NCBI GenBank assembly: GCA_003222945.1 | Contig: QHXM01000072.1 | Location: 1 to 64,000, forward strand | Reading direction: 5' to 3' | Origin: Acidobacteriota bacterium | Lineage (GTDB): Bacteria; Acidobacteriota; Blastocatellia; Pyrinomonadales; Pyrinomonadaceae | DNA: 64,000 bases | Shown here: positions 29,997-39,696 of the stretch, one piece after another | Layout of the letters: each line of letters starts with the position of its first letter | How positions within the stretch are numbered: the stretch's first letter is position 1 | Notes under the pieces: generated by a model | The model's database searches: none | The model's input: the letters and a program-made list of their open reading frames with translations, nothing else | What the model was told of the DNA's origin: nothing | Made by a program: the position numbers and the translations under genes

Positions 29997-31349
29997 ATGG
30001 CATATTCCGATCAATTAAAGCTGATAGATGTGCGCAAGCCTCTCGTGCGCATGTTGCTCTTTGTGCCCGTCGCGTTGGCGCTACTGTTTGCGTGGTATGC
30101 CGTGCGCTGGTACGTGGGTGATGTTGTAGCTGAGTTTGCGCCTCAGATGGACCAAGGCCAGCTTGATGCAGCGCAGGAGGCCATGCGCCTTGCGCCCGAC
30201 GATCCATTGACGCATTGGATGGTAGCAGGGCTTAAGAAGCGAAGCTTCCTACCTGAAGATTTGGACGAGGCCGTGCGCCAATATGAAGAGGCTGCCAGGC
30301 TCTCGCCCTATGACTATCGCCTATGGATTGATCTGGGGCGCACCAGAGAAGAGGCGGGCGACATAGCTGGCGGCGAGAAGGCGCTTCGCCGCGCCGTAGA
30401 GCTTGCGCCAAATTATGCCTATCCTCACTGGTACTTGGGAAATCTACTGTTGCGCGCAGGGCATGGTGAAGAGGCTTTCGCGGAGTTGCGACGGGCAGCC
30501 GAAGCAAACTCCGATCTGCGTCCGCAGTTATTTAATGTCGCGTGGACGCTCTATGCGCAGGACGTTGATGCGATCAGGAAAGTTATAGGCGATGACCCGG
30601 ATGCACGCGCAGGCTTTGCTCTTTATTTGATGAACCAGAAGCGTTTTGATGAAGCGCTGGGCGTATGGTCCAGCTTAAGCCCTACGGAGAAGAAGGCGCA
30701 GAGCGAGACCGGCAAGAGGCTTATCAATTCGCTTCTGGTAGAGAAACGTTATCGCGCAGCTTTATCTATTTTCAGCGATCTGAACACAGGGATTGATTCA
30801 AAGGGGCAGCAGTTTGTCAACGGCAGTTTTGAAGATGACATTGACGCCCGGACGGAAAAACCTTTCGGCTGGCACATTAAGAGTGATCCGCAGGCACAGA
30901 TAGTTATTGATGGGGGCACGTGGCATAGCGGCGCACGCAGTCTGCTTATTCTTTTCAGATCACCGAATGGTCTCGCATTCAAAAACGTTTCGCAGCCAGT
31001 CGTCGTAGAGCCTTCGACGCAGTACCGCCTTGAGTTCTATGTTCGCGCAGAAGATTTGAAGAGCGCGGGCACAACGCTTGTACAGGTTACGGGTACTGTA
31101 GATGAAACAACTGTTCTGGGCGCGTCGCAGCCCGCTCCCCCCGGCACATACGATTGGCAGCCGGTTACTATTAACTTTAAGACGCCGCCGAAAACGGAGG
31201 CAGTCGTGGTGACGATTGTGCGCGCGCAATGCCTTGATGCTGTCTGCCCTATTTTCGGTAAGGTCTGGTATGACGACTTCAATCTACAAGCCGTCGGCGG
31301 AGCAACTGAGCCGCGAGACGCCAACAAAGAAAGTAAGAAAGGCAACTAA
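29997..31349 (+). CDS. TPR-repeat membrane-anchored protein with C-terminal carbohydrate-binding-like beta domain
   Basis: N-terminal TM helix; TPR-like AAQEAMRLAPDDPLTHWMVAG, AVRQYEEAARLSPYDYRLWIDLGRTREEAGD; C-terminal beta-sandwich-like region. Confidence 0.75.
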   Translation: MAYSDQLKLIDVRKPLVRMLLFVPVALALLFAWYAVRWYVGDVVAEFAPQMDQGQLDAAQEAMRLAPDDPLTHWMVAGLKKRSFLPEDLDEAVRQYEEAARLSPYDYRLWIDLGRTREEAGDIAGGEKALRRAVELAPNYAYPHWYLGNLLLRAGHGEEAFAELRRAAEANSDLRPQLFNVAWTLYAQDVDAIRKVIGDDPDARAGFALYLMNQKRFDEALGVWSSLSPTEKKAQSETGKRLINSLLVEKRYRAALSIFSDLNTGIDSKGQQFVNGSFEDDIDARTEKPFGWHIKSDPQAQIVIDGGTWHSGARSLLILFRSPNGLAFKNVSQPVVVEPSTQYRLEFYVRAEDLKSAGTTLVQVTGTVDETTVLGASQPAPPGTYDWQPVTINFKTPPKTEAVVVTIVRAQCLDAVCPIFGKVWYDDFNLQAVGGATEPRDANKESKKGN

Positions 31350-32693
31350 GCAAGCTGGCAGACCTCCTGCGGAATTGGTGCGGACGCTTGCCAGCCGATT
31401 CATCATCGTGATGCTTTGCATCGCAGTGGTGCTCTCCACACTTGCCTATGGCACTGTGCACTACTGGGCACTCGCACTCTTTCAACTGGGCGCAGTCGCA
31501 ATCGTCATCCTCTGGGCTGTTGACGCCTGGCGCAGCCGAACGCTTCGATTCAGCCGAAGCTCGCTGCAACTGCCCGTCATTGGTCTTATACTGCTCGGAC
31601 TCTTTCAGCTTCTACCGCTTAGAAGCACTGCGGGCGCAGCCGAAGCGCTCTCTTCTGCGCCTGTCAGCAGCCTTTCGCTCGACCCATATTCGACGCGCCT
31701 TGTTATTGTTCATTTATGCGCTCTTCTAATCTACTTCGCCGCCGCGCTCGCATTCATAGATAGCCCGAAACGCCTGCGGCTCGTCGCGCGCGTTGTAACC
31801 ATCTTCGGTTTTCTGCTTGCGATCTTCGGTGTCATACAGTCCTTCACAAGCTCCGGCAAAATTTACTGGCTGAAGGAACTGCCGCAGAGTGTTCCCTTTG
31901 GACCTTTCTACAACCGGCATCATTTCGCGGCCTACATGGAGATGGCATTGGCTCTGCCGCTTGGACTTCTATTCTCGGGGGCAATCGAGAGCGACAAGCG
32001 ACCGCTATACATCTTCGCCGTTGGGATGATGGGCATCGCGTTGATTATGACAGGCTCGCGCGGAGGAATGATTAGCCTTGCGGCTGAAATCGTCTTTCTG
32101 ATTGTTGTAATGGGTGGCAGAGGAAAAGAGTCTGAATCGTCCGGCGAAGAGAAGGGGAAGCGTGCGGGGCGCGCTCGCTCCGCTCTAATGCGCGCAGGGC
32201 TGGCGCTAGCGCTCGTTCTGGCGATTATCGGAGGCGCTGTGCTATTCGGCGGCGAAGATGCTCTGAGCCGTTTTGTTGGGACGGTCAACTCTGACGATCC
32301 TACGACGGGGCGCGCACACTTCTGGGCTATGACCCTCAACATCATTCGCGCGCATCCCGTTTTGGGCACAGGGCTAGGCTCATACGGACTGGCCTTCACC
32401 GAGTATGATACGCACAACGGCCTCTTCCGTCTTGAGCAGGCGCACAACGATTTCGGCGCGGTGTTGCGACGGGCGCGCTAACGGGCTGCTTCGCCGTGCT
32501 GGTTCACAGCTTCTTTGACTTTACGCTGCACACTACGGCCAACACACTTCTGTTTCTTGTGCTGGTCGCGCTCGCAACACTTAACGGTCGCGTCGAGGAA
32601 GTTTCAAAACATCGCCGTCGTCATCGCAGGTCTGTGAGAGAGCCGGGCCTGACGGAAACAGAAGCTGAGGTAATCACAGCAGGACAGTCATAG
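31270..32693 (+). pseudogene. O-antigen ligase/polymerase (Wzy/WaaL-like), interrupted by an apparent internal deletion/frameshift
   Basis: Frame A to ...LEQAHND (32451) then FGAVLRRAR*; the other frame from 32451 reads FRRGVATGALTGCFAVLVHSFFDFTLHTTANTLLFLVLVALATLNG to 32693. Confidence 0.8.
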
Positions 32694-32700
32694 AATTTCA

Positions 32701-33876
32701 TTGATGAAGAAGAGCCTTCTACAACTCATCGTCTGTCCGATGTGCCATGGAACGCTCCGCTGCGAAAGCTTTTTGGAGACCGAAACCGGTGAGATTGAGA
32801 GCGGCTTGATCTCCTGCTCCTGCGGCGCAAGTTATCCGCTCATCGAAAGAATCCCGCGTCTGCTCCCGCCCGCGCTTCAAAATATGTTGTGGGAGATTCA
32901 CCCGGAATTTTTCCGCGACTTTAGAGCGCGATTGCCTGAAGCGCTACTGCCCGGGGAAGAGAAGCAGGCGGCGCGAGCGAGCGAAGATAGGGCCATGAAG
33001 TTTCAGCGCGACACGGCGCGCAGTTTCGGTTACGAGTGGCAGGCATTTTCAGAGATGCTGCCCGACTATGAATCAAACTTTCGCTGGTACTTCGAGCGGT
33101 TCTCTAACAATTCATTCGCGGGCAAGCGAATCCTGGATGCGGGCTGCGGCACGGGCCGCCACACCTTTCACATGGCGCGAAGTGGCGCTCTGGAAGTCTT
33201 GGCGATGGATTTCAGTCAGGCCATAGAGGTCGCCGCACGCAACAACCTTGAGAACGCAAACACGCATTTTATTCAGGCAGACATTTATCACCCGCCTTTT
33301 GCGCCTGGCACTTTCGATTTCGTTTACAGTCTTGGCGTGCTACATCATCTGCCCGACCCGGAAAAAGGTTTTCGGCGGCTTCTGCCCCTCGTTCGCGCAG
33401 GCGGGTACATGAACATCTACCTCTACTGGAATCTTGAAGGCGAGGCCCGTTGGAGACGCGCCGCTCTCTCTGTAGTTACAACGGTGCGACGCTTGACAAC
33501 GCGCCTGCCTCACTCGCTTCTAAAGAAACTCTCGTGGCTGATTGCCGCAGGCTTTGAAGTGGCATTCGTGTTGCCCGCCCGCGCGCTCGCGCATTTCAAA
33601 CGCACACGATCTTTAGCCGACCGCGTTCCGCTCGGACATTATCGTAAATACTCTTTCCGCGTTCTTTACACGGACCAGTTCGACCGCTTTTCCGCGCCGA
33701 TTGAGAACCGCTACAGTCGCAGCGATGTGGCCGGGTGGTTTGAGCGCGCGGGTCTTGAGGATGTCGTCATACTTGGCGGCGCAGGCTGGCGCGCTTCTGG
33801 AAAACGCACTTCACGAGTTGCAGAAAATGAGAAGACAACTTTGAACGAAGCTGTTCTTACAGAGAGCTTAAGATGA
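32701..33876 (+). CDS. SAM methyltransferase with Trm112-like zinc-binding N-terminus
   Basis: LLQLIVCPMCHGTL...SCSCGASYPLIERIPRLLP; RILDAGCGTGRHTFHMA; FDFVYSLGVLHHLPDPEKGF. Confidence 0.85.
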   Translation: MMKKSLLQLIVCPMCHGTLRCESFLETETGEIESGLISCSCGASYPLIERIPRLLPPALQNMLWEIHPEFFRDFRARLPEALLPGEEKQAARASEDRAMKFQRDTARSFGYEWQAFSEMLPDYESNFRWYFERFSNNSFAGKRILDAGCGTGRHTFHMARSGALEVLAMDFSQAIEVAARNNLENANTHFIQADIYHPPFAPGTFDFVYSLGVLHHLPDPEKGFRRLLPLVRAGGYMNIYLYWNLEGEARWRRAALSVVTTVRRLTTRLPHSLLKKLSWLIAAGFEVAFVLPARALAHFKRTRSLADRVPLGHYRKYSFRVLYTDQFDRFSAPIENRYSRSDVAGWFERAGLEDVVILGGAGWRASGKRTSRVAENEKTTLNEAVLTESLR

Positions 33877-34298
33877 CACTACTTGAAACAATGCGAAGCG
33901 GCGCGGACCGGACCGTGCTCAAAACGCTCAACATCGAGATTGAATCTGCCGAGCGTGATAGAGTCTTGCTCTCCATGCCTGTTGACGAGCGCGTGCATCA
34001 ATACACTGGATTGCTGCACGGAGGCATCTCTGTTGTGCTTGCGGAAACAGCAGCGTCAATCGGCGCTGCTCTCAACACAGACCTTGAGCGGTACACGCCC
34101 GTAGGCGTTGAGATAAACGCAAATCACCTGCGCTCTGTAACGAGCGGCAGAATCAGAGCCGAAGCCGTGCCTGTTTACAAAGGCAGGCAGATGATGGTCT
34201 GGTCAATCGAGATACGCGACGAGCGCGACCGTCTTGTGTGTATCTCGCGCTGCACGCTGGCCTTAAAGCCCGGCAGCGCATTATCATCTGCGCAGTAA
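33873..34298 (+). CDS. PaaI-type hotdog-fold thioesterase
   Basis: ATGA overlap with upstream CDS; HQYTGLLHGGISVVLAETAASIGAAL; GVEINANHLRS. Confidence 0.88.
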   Translation: MTLLETMRSGADRTVLKTLNIEIESAERDRVLLSMPVDERVHQYTGLLHGGISVVLAETAASIGAALNTDLERYTPVGVEINANHLRSVTSGRIRAEAVPVYKGRQMMVWSIEIRDERDRLVCISRCTLALKPGSALSSAQ

Positions 34299-34320
34299 TG
34301 AGCCTTGCGCATATTTACCG

Positions 34321-36141
34321 ATGACAGATTCCACAAGCGAACCACACGGCAGTCTGAACACAGTTCCAAAATTCTGCCTCGCAGCGATTCAAAGGCACGC
34401 GAAAGCTGATGCGCTCAACACGAAGAAGAATGGCGAGTGGCAGCACATCGCCGCAGAAACTTTCGCAGAGCGCGTGCGCCGAGTTGCGCTAGGTCTCAGT
34501 CAACTGGGAATCAAAGCAGGAGACCGCGTTGCGCTGCTTTCTGAGAATCGCCCCGAATGGTCAATCGTTGATCTGGGCATCTTGAGTCTTGGCGCGATCA
34601 ACGTTCCCATATACACCACGCAGGCTGTCGAACAGGTGCGCTACATTCTGGAGGATTCCGGCGCGCGGGCAATCTTCGTCTCAGGCCGCAGGGTCTTCAA
34701 CCACGCGCGTCCCGGACTCGAAGGGGTCGAGAGTTTAGAAAATCTAATCTTCTTCGATGCTGATGCCGTTGATCTTGTCGAAGGCGCAATAACTTTAGAG
34801 GGCCTTGAGGCGCGCGGGGCGGCGCGCGAACGCGTTGAGCCTCACGCATTCGACGCACTGTTAGCTCCGGGTCGCGGCGATGAGCTTGCGACCGTTATCT
34901 ACACGTCGGGCACGACGGGCGAGCCTAAAGGCGTGATGCTCACACACTCGAACTTTATCTCGAACGTGCTTTCGATTTCGAGCGCGCTTCCAATCTCCGC
35001 TGAAGACACAGCGCTTTCAGTTCTCCCGCTCTCGCACATCTTCGAGCGGACAGTTTTTTACGTCTTCTGCTCGATGGGAGTCTCCGTCTATTACGCCGCG
35101 TCGTTCGATGTCGTTGGCGAACACCTGCGCGAAGTGCGGCCCACGATTATGACAGCCGTGCCAAGGCTCTTTGAGAAGGTCTATCAACGCATCGTCAAGA
35201 AAGGAATGGCGGCGGGCGGCTGGAAAACAAAACTCTTCGCGTGGTCGCTCGCGGTCGGGCAAAGATATTCCGAACTCAAAGACAGGCACGAGCCACTGCC
35301 TCCGCTTCTTGAACTCAAGCACGACATAGCGAACCGTCTAGTCTTCTCTAAATGGCGTGAAGGCATAGGAGGCCGCCTTCGCTATTTCGTTTCCGGCGGC
35401 GCACCGCTCTCGCCCACGCTCTCGCACGCCTTCTGGTCCGCAGACATTCCAATCCTTCAAGGCTACGGCATGACGGAAACCTGCATAGTCTCTGCCAATC
35501 ATCCCGACGACAACAAGGTCGGCTCTGTCGGTCTGGTCTTTCCCGGAATCGAAGTGAAGATAGCAATGGACGGCGAGATTCTTGTGCGCGGTCCGAATGT
35601 GATGCGCGGCTACTACAAGCATGATGATGCGACGCGCGCTGTGATTGACGAAGACGGATGGTTCCAGACGGGCGATGTAGGCCACATGGACGCGGAGAGA
35701 CACCTTTACATCACGGACCGCAAGAAGGATTTGTTCAAGCTATCAAATGGCAAGTACGTCGCGCCGCAACTCGTAGAGAGCCTGATTAAGCAGAGCGAGC
35801 TTGTCAATCAGGTCGTCGTAATCGGCGCAGGCCGCAAACAGCCCGCAGCACTTATCGTCCCCGATTGGGAAGCACTCGCCAACGCAATGTCGGAAGCAGG
35901 CGGCTCGCGCCCGAAGTCAAAAATTGAATGGAGTCGTGACCCTGCGGCCACAAAGATTGTGCAGCGTGAAGTGGCAGAGTTAACGAAAGAACTTCACGAC
36001 TACGAACGCGTCCGCCGCATAGCGCTTCTCCCCGACGAGTTTTCAATAGACTCAGGAGAACTCACGCCCACGCTCAAGGTCAAACGCCGCGTTGTTGATG
36101 AAAAGTATCATCAGCTAATCGAAGAACTTTACAGAGAGTAA
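34321..36141 (+). CDS. Long-chain acyl-CoA synthetase (AMP-dependent)
   Basis: VIYTSGTTGEPKGVMLTHSNF, QGYGMTETCIVSANHP, GWFQTGDVGHMD, ITDRKKDLFKLSNGKYVAPQ. Confidence 0.93.
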   Translation: MTDSTSEPHGSLNTVPKFCLAAIQRHAKADALNTKKNGEWQHIAAETFAERVRRVALGLSQLGIKAGDRVALLSENRPEWSIVDLGILSLGAINVPIYTTQAVEQVRYILEDSGARAIFVSGRRVFNHARPGLEGVESLENLIFFDADAVDLVEGAITLEGLEARGAARERVEPHAFDALLAPGRGDELATVIYTSGTTGEPKGVMLTHSNFISNVLSISSALPISAEDTALSVLPLSHIFERTVFYVFCSMGVSVYYAASFDVVGEHLREVRPTIMTAVPRLFEKVYQRIVKKGMAAGGWKTKLFAWSLAVGQRYSELKDRHEPLPPLLELKHDIANRLVFSKWREGIGGRLRYFVSGGAPLSPTLSHAFWSADIPILQGYGMTETCIVSANHPDDNKVGSVGLVFPGIEVKIAMDGEILVRGPNVMRGYYKHDDATRAVIDEDGWFQTGDVGHMDAERHLYITDRKKDLFKLSNGKYVAPQLVESLIKQSELVNQVVVIGAGRKQPAALIVPDWEALANAMSEAGGSRPKSKIEWSRDPAATKIVQREVAELTKELHDYERVRRIALLPDEFSIDSGELTPTLKVKRRVVDEKYHQLIEELYRE

Positions 36142-36243
36142 GGCAAAAGGAAAAAGGCAAAAGTAAGGCGGAAGCCATCTTTAATCAAGTGGGTTTCCGC
36201 CTAGCTTTCCCTTTTACCTTTTTCCTTCTACCTTTTGCCTTCT
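36140..36243. terminator. Bidirectional hairpin built of heptamer repeats between convergent genes (island 3)
   Basis: AAGGCAAAAGGAAAAAGGCAAAAG ... CTTTTACCTTTTTCCTTCTACCTTTTGCCTT, with inner GGCGGAAGCC/GGTTTCCGCC stem. Confidence 0.75.
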
Positions 36244-37748
36244 TACGGCGTTGCCTTCTTCGTCATGGGCTGGCCTTCTGTGTCATAGACTTCGACGCTG
36301 CCGTATTTCGCAAGCACGTCGCGGGCTTTCGAGGCGTCGCCAACGGCTACGATTTGAAGGTTAGCAAGGTTCACGTAACGTTGTGCGGCGCGCTGAACGT
36401 CTTCGGCTGTGATCGAAGAGACCATCTGCGGGTACGTGTCCCAGTAATCCGCCGGAAGGTTGTAGAGCTTCTGCAAGACTATGTTCTGAAGAAGCGCGTT
36501 CGGCTGTTCAAGAGAGAGCGCGAAGCTTCCAACTATTGCGCGCTTTGCGTTCTCCAATTCCGTCGGACTCACCTTCTCATCGCGTATGCGTTTGAGTTCA
36601 TACATGAACTCGTGCATTGCGCCTTCGGTCACGTCCGTTCTCACCTCAGAGCTTGAGATTACCGTGCCTCTGAACTTAGAGCCGCCGAACTGGCTGTACG
36701 CGCCGTAGGTATAGCCCTTGTCTTCGCGCAGGTTCAGAAAGAGACGCGCCGCCGGACCACCGCCCAGGATTTGGTTCATCACGAGCACGGCGAAGTAATC
36801 GGGGTTCGTGCGCTCTATTCCAAGATTGCCGAGTTGAAGAACAGTCTGCACCGAGCCTGGACGATCAATCAACTGAATGCGTGCCGTTCCCTGCTCAGGC
36901 GCAGCGGGAATCTTCGTCTCAGGCACGTCAGTCTTCTGCCAATCGCCAAACGCCTTTTCAAGTTTCGGCATGATCTCTTTCAGAGTCACGTCGCCGACGA
37001 TTGCGAGCATGGCGTTGTTGGGTCGGTAGTAGGTTGAATGGAAGCGCGCTAAATCGGCGGAAGTTATCTTCTTGATTGATTCGACGGGCGGAACGATTAG
37101 CCCTGCCGGATGATTGCCGTAGATTGCGCGCTGGAAACGCTCGGCAGCGAGAAATTGCGGGATGGAGCGTTGAAACTGAAGCTGCGCAATCTGGCGCTGC
37201 TTGTACTTATCAATCTCCTCCTGCGCGAACTTCGGGTTGCGTATGACATCCGCGAAAATGTCCAGCGTCTGATCGAAATTTTCCACGAGGCCGGAGGTCG
37301 TAATGGTGCTGGTGAAAGTTGAAAGACCGGCGTTTGCTGCGAGCGTTGCGCCGATGGTGTCAACCTGCTCGGCTATATCTTTGCTCGTGCGCTTCTGCGT
37401 TCCTTCGCGCAAGATAGCTGCTGTGAACGATGCCAGCCCATGATAATCGTTAGGGTCTGAAAGTCCGCCGCTTAAGACCACCATCTGCATTGTGAATGTC
37501 GGAACGCGATGGCTCTCCAGTAGAATCACGCGCAGGCCGTTTGAGAGCGTGGCCTCTTCAGCCTTCGGCAGTTTGACTTTGAGAATCTCTTTGTTTACAG
37601 GCGCGCGACCCTTTATGTCTGCGCCTTTGACCGATTGGCCTTGCTGCGGCGGAGCGCCACCCTTCTGCGCCGCAATCGGCATGACGGCGAAGGCGAAGAT
37701 GATTAGAACCGCTGACAATCTGTTTCTGAACTCTGTAAATTTCTTCAT
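36243..37748 (-). CDS. M16-family peptidase-like protein (no HXXEH; probably the non-catalytic partner)
   Basis: LSNGLRVILLESHRVPTFTMQMVVLSGGLSDP...GLASFTAAILREGT; AMLAIVGDVTLKEIMPKLEKAFGDW. Confidence 0.88.
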   Translation of the reverse strand: MKKFTEFRNRLSAVLIIFAFAVMPIAAQKGGAPPQQGQSVKGADIKGRAPVNKEILKVKLPKAEEATLSNGLRVILLESHRVPTFTMQMVVLSGGLSDPNDYHGLASFTAAILREGTQKRTSKDIAEQVDTIGATLAANAGLSTFTSTITTSGLVENFDQTLDIFADVIRNPKFAQEEIDKYKQRQIAQLQFQRSIPQFLAAERFQRAIYGNHPAGLIVPPVESIKKITSADLARFHSTYYRPNNAMLAIVGDVTLKEIMPKLEKAFGDWQKTDVPETKIPAAPEQGTARIQLIDRPGSVQTVLQLGNLGIERTNPDYFAVLVMNQILGGGPAARLFLNLREDKGYTYGAYSQFGGSKFRGTVISSSEVRTDVTEGAMHEFMYELKRIRDEKVSPTELENAKRAIVGSFALSLEQPNALLQNIVLQKLYNLPADYWDTYPQMVSSITAEDVQRAAQRYVNLANLQIVAVGDASKARDVLAKYGSVEVYDTEGQPMTKKATP

Positions 37749-37761
37749 GGGTCTTTCTCCT

Positions 37762-39126
37762 TTACTTGGCGGAAGCCGTCGCAGGCTTCTTCGGCATGGT
37801 GATGACGACCGTGCGGTTCGTCTGCGTCAGATATTTGTTTGCGACTCGCGCAACGTCCTCTTTGGTAACAGCCGCGACCTTGTCCATGCGCGTGTTGATG
37901 AGGTTCGGGTCGTTGTAGTAAATGGTCCAGACGCTCATCTGTATGGCGCGCGACAGAGAGCTTTGAAGGCCGTTGATGAAATTGCGCCGCGTGCCGTTCT
38001 TAGCTTTCTCCAATTCCCAATCCGCAATTCCGTCTTTCTTTACACGCTCGATCTCAGCATATATGGCCGATTCAACATCTTCGGTCTTAACGCCGGGGCG
38101 CAAGTTAGCAGTGACGTAGAAAGCTCCCGTGCCGCGCTTCTCATCCTGGAAGCCGAAGATGTTTGTGACGAGTGGCTTGTCTTTAACCAGAGCCTGATAG
38201 AGGCGCGAACTCTGCCCGCCCGCAAGCGAGGCGGCGAGAACCTGGAGCGCATAGAAATCCGGCGTGTTGCCGGGCACGGCCTTGAAAGCTATATCAACTT
38301 GCGGCGAGCGGGCGAGCGCGTCGTCAATGTTTGTGCGGCGCTCGGCAGTCTGCTGCGGCTCTGTCATGTCAACGGGCGGCGGGTCTGGCTGGCGCGGTAT
38401 CACTTCAAAATTCTGTTTGATCTTCTTGAGCGCGTCCGCGGTGTTGAAATCTCCGACTAGAGTGAGCACAGCGTTGTTGGGCGCGTAGTACATCTTGAAG
38501 AATGCGGCAACGTCTTCGACCGTAGCAGCGTTCAAGTCTTCCATAGAGCCTATGGTCGTGTGCTTATAGGCGAAGTTGTCGTAGAGCAGACCTTGCTGAA
38601 TCTCGCCGCTCTTCCCATAAGGCACATTGTCAACGCCAAGCCGACGCTCTTCCTGCACGGCGCTGCGCTGGTTGTCCAGGTTCTTTTGGTTGATGGCGAG
38701 CGAGCGCATACGGTCCGCTTCCAGGTAGAGCGCAAGGTCTAGCTGATTTGCGGGCAGGGCCTCAAAATATGTTGTGCGATCTTCGTTGGTCGTTCCGTTC
38801 ATCGTCCCGCCGTTGTTGAAGATCAGATAGAAATGCTCGCCCGTGCCCACGTTCTCCGAGCCTTTGAACATCATGTGCTCGAAAAGATGGGCAAACCCTG
38901 TGCGACCCTGCCGCTCGTTGCGCGAGCCTACGTTGTAGGTGATGTCAATGGCGATAACGGGCGTGCTATGGTCCTCGACCGTTATGACGCGCAGGCCGTT
39001 CTTTAGTTTCGTCTCTTTGTAATTAACGTGAACGTTGCGTTCACCTTTGGGCACTGCAAACACACTCGCCGAAAGACAGAGCGCACACATAAGCAGCGCG
39101 GTCAAAAATTTCTGCTTCGATCTCAT
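37762..39126 (-). CDS. M16-family zinc peptidase
   Basis: GFAHLFEHMMFKGSENVG (HXXEH), AVQEERRLGVDN, PNNAVLTLVGDFN. Confidence 0.9.
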   Translation of the reverse strand: MRSKQKFLTALLMCALCLSASVFAVPKGERNVHVNYKETKLKNGLRVITVEDHSTPVIAIDITYNVGSRNERQGRTGFAHLFEHMMFKGSENVGTGEHFYLIFNNGGTMNGTTNEDRTTYFEALPANQLDLALYLEADRMRSLAINQKNLDNQRSAVQEERRLGVDNVPYGKSGEIQQGLLYDNFAYKHTTIGSMEDLNAATVEDVAAFFKMYYAPNNAVLTLVGDFNTADALKKIKQNFEVIPRQPDPPPVDMTEPQQTAERRTNIDDALARSPQVDIAFKAVPGNTPDFYALQVLAASLAGGQSSRLYQALVKDKPLVTNIFGFQDEKRGTGAFYVTANLRPGVKTEDVESAIYAEIERVKKDGIADWELEKAKNGTRRNFINGLQSSLSRAIQMSVWTIYYNDPNLINTRMDKVAAVTKEDVARVANKYLTQTNRTVVITMPKKPATASAK

Positions 39127-39696
39127 AAACTGACTCCTTTTTTTGTGTAGGACAAAAGGTAATTAAAATGCCGTAACCGCGATCACCAGGGTTCTACCCT
39201 TCATTTGCGTCTTCGGCGAGGAAAGTTCCACGCTCTCTAGGCGCAAAGTAATCTCAGGCAATCGCACGCCGGAAACTTCTGCTGGGGAGACCTAATCTGT
39301 ACGAAGAACGGATTTTGTTGGCTCGGACTCAAGAAGCTGGGACTCGCCAGAGTCTCTAATTGCGCGTGCGGAAACCCTGAGAGCCGCGTCAAAAGTAAGC
39401 CTGACTCTAATGTCTGGCTGAGGTCCTGTCAAGCAGAGCATCTTAGACCCGCAGAACAGACCCGCACAGCCAACCTACGCGCCCGCCAAAGTCATCAAAA
39501 ACCTGACCGCACAGGAAGATATAAGACCTCCTCGCTCGGTCTCCGCCCGACCGTTAAAGCTAAAAGTCTCAGGCGGCGAAAAGTTTTGGATAAAGTTCTT
39601 GCGAGGGCTTCTCATTAAAGGCTCTCGCTCGAACAAGCAGACGACGTGTATAATTAACGTAAAATTTAAGAATTTGTTTCCGACGGACTTCTATTT

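Noticed and set aside
36189-36656. Plus-strand 155 aa ORF
   Set aside because: Antisense to the M16 peptidase gene; no family resemblance.
37492-38460. Plus-strand 322 aa ORF
   Set aside because: Antisense shadow across two conserved M16 genes in a GC-rich genome.
39211-39240. RNase P RNA 5' motif (GAGGAAAGTTCC)
   Set aside because: Other conserved RNase P regions (AGAGCAAACCGCC, ACAGAA..GGCTTA) are not present downstream.
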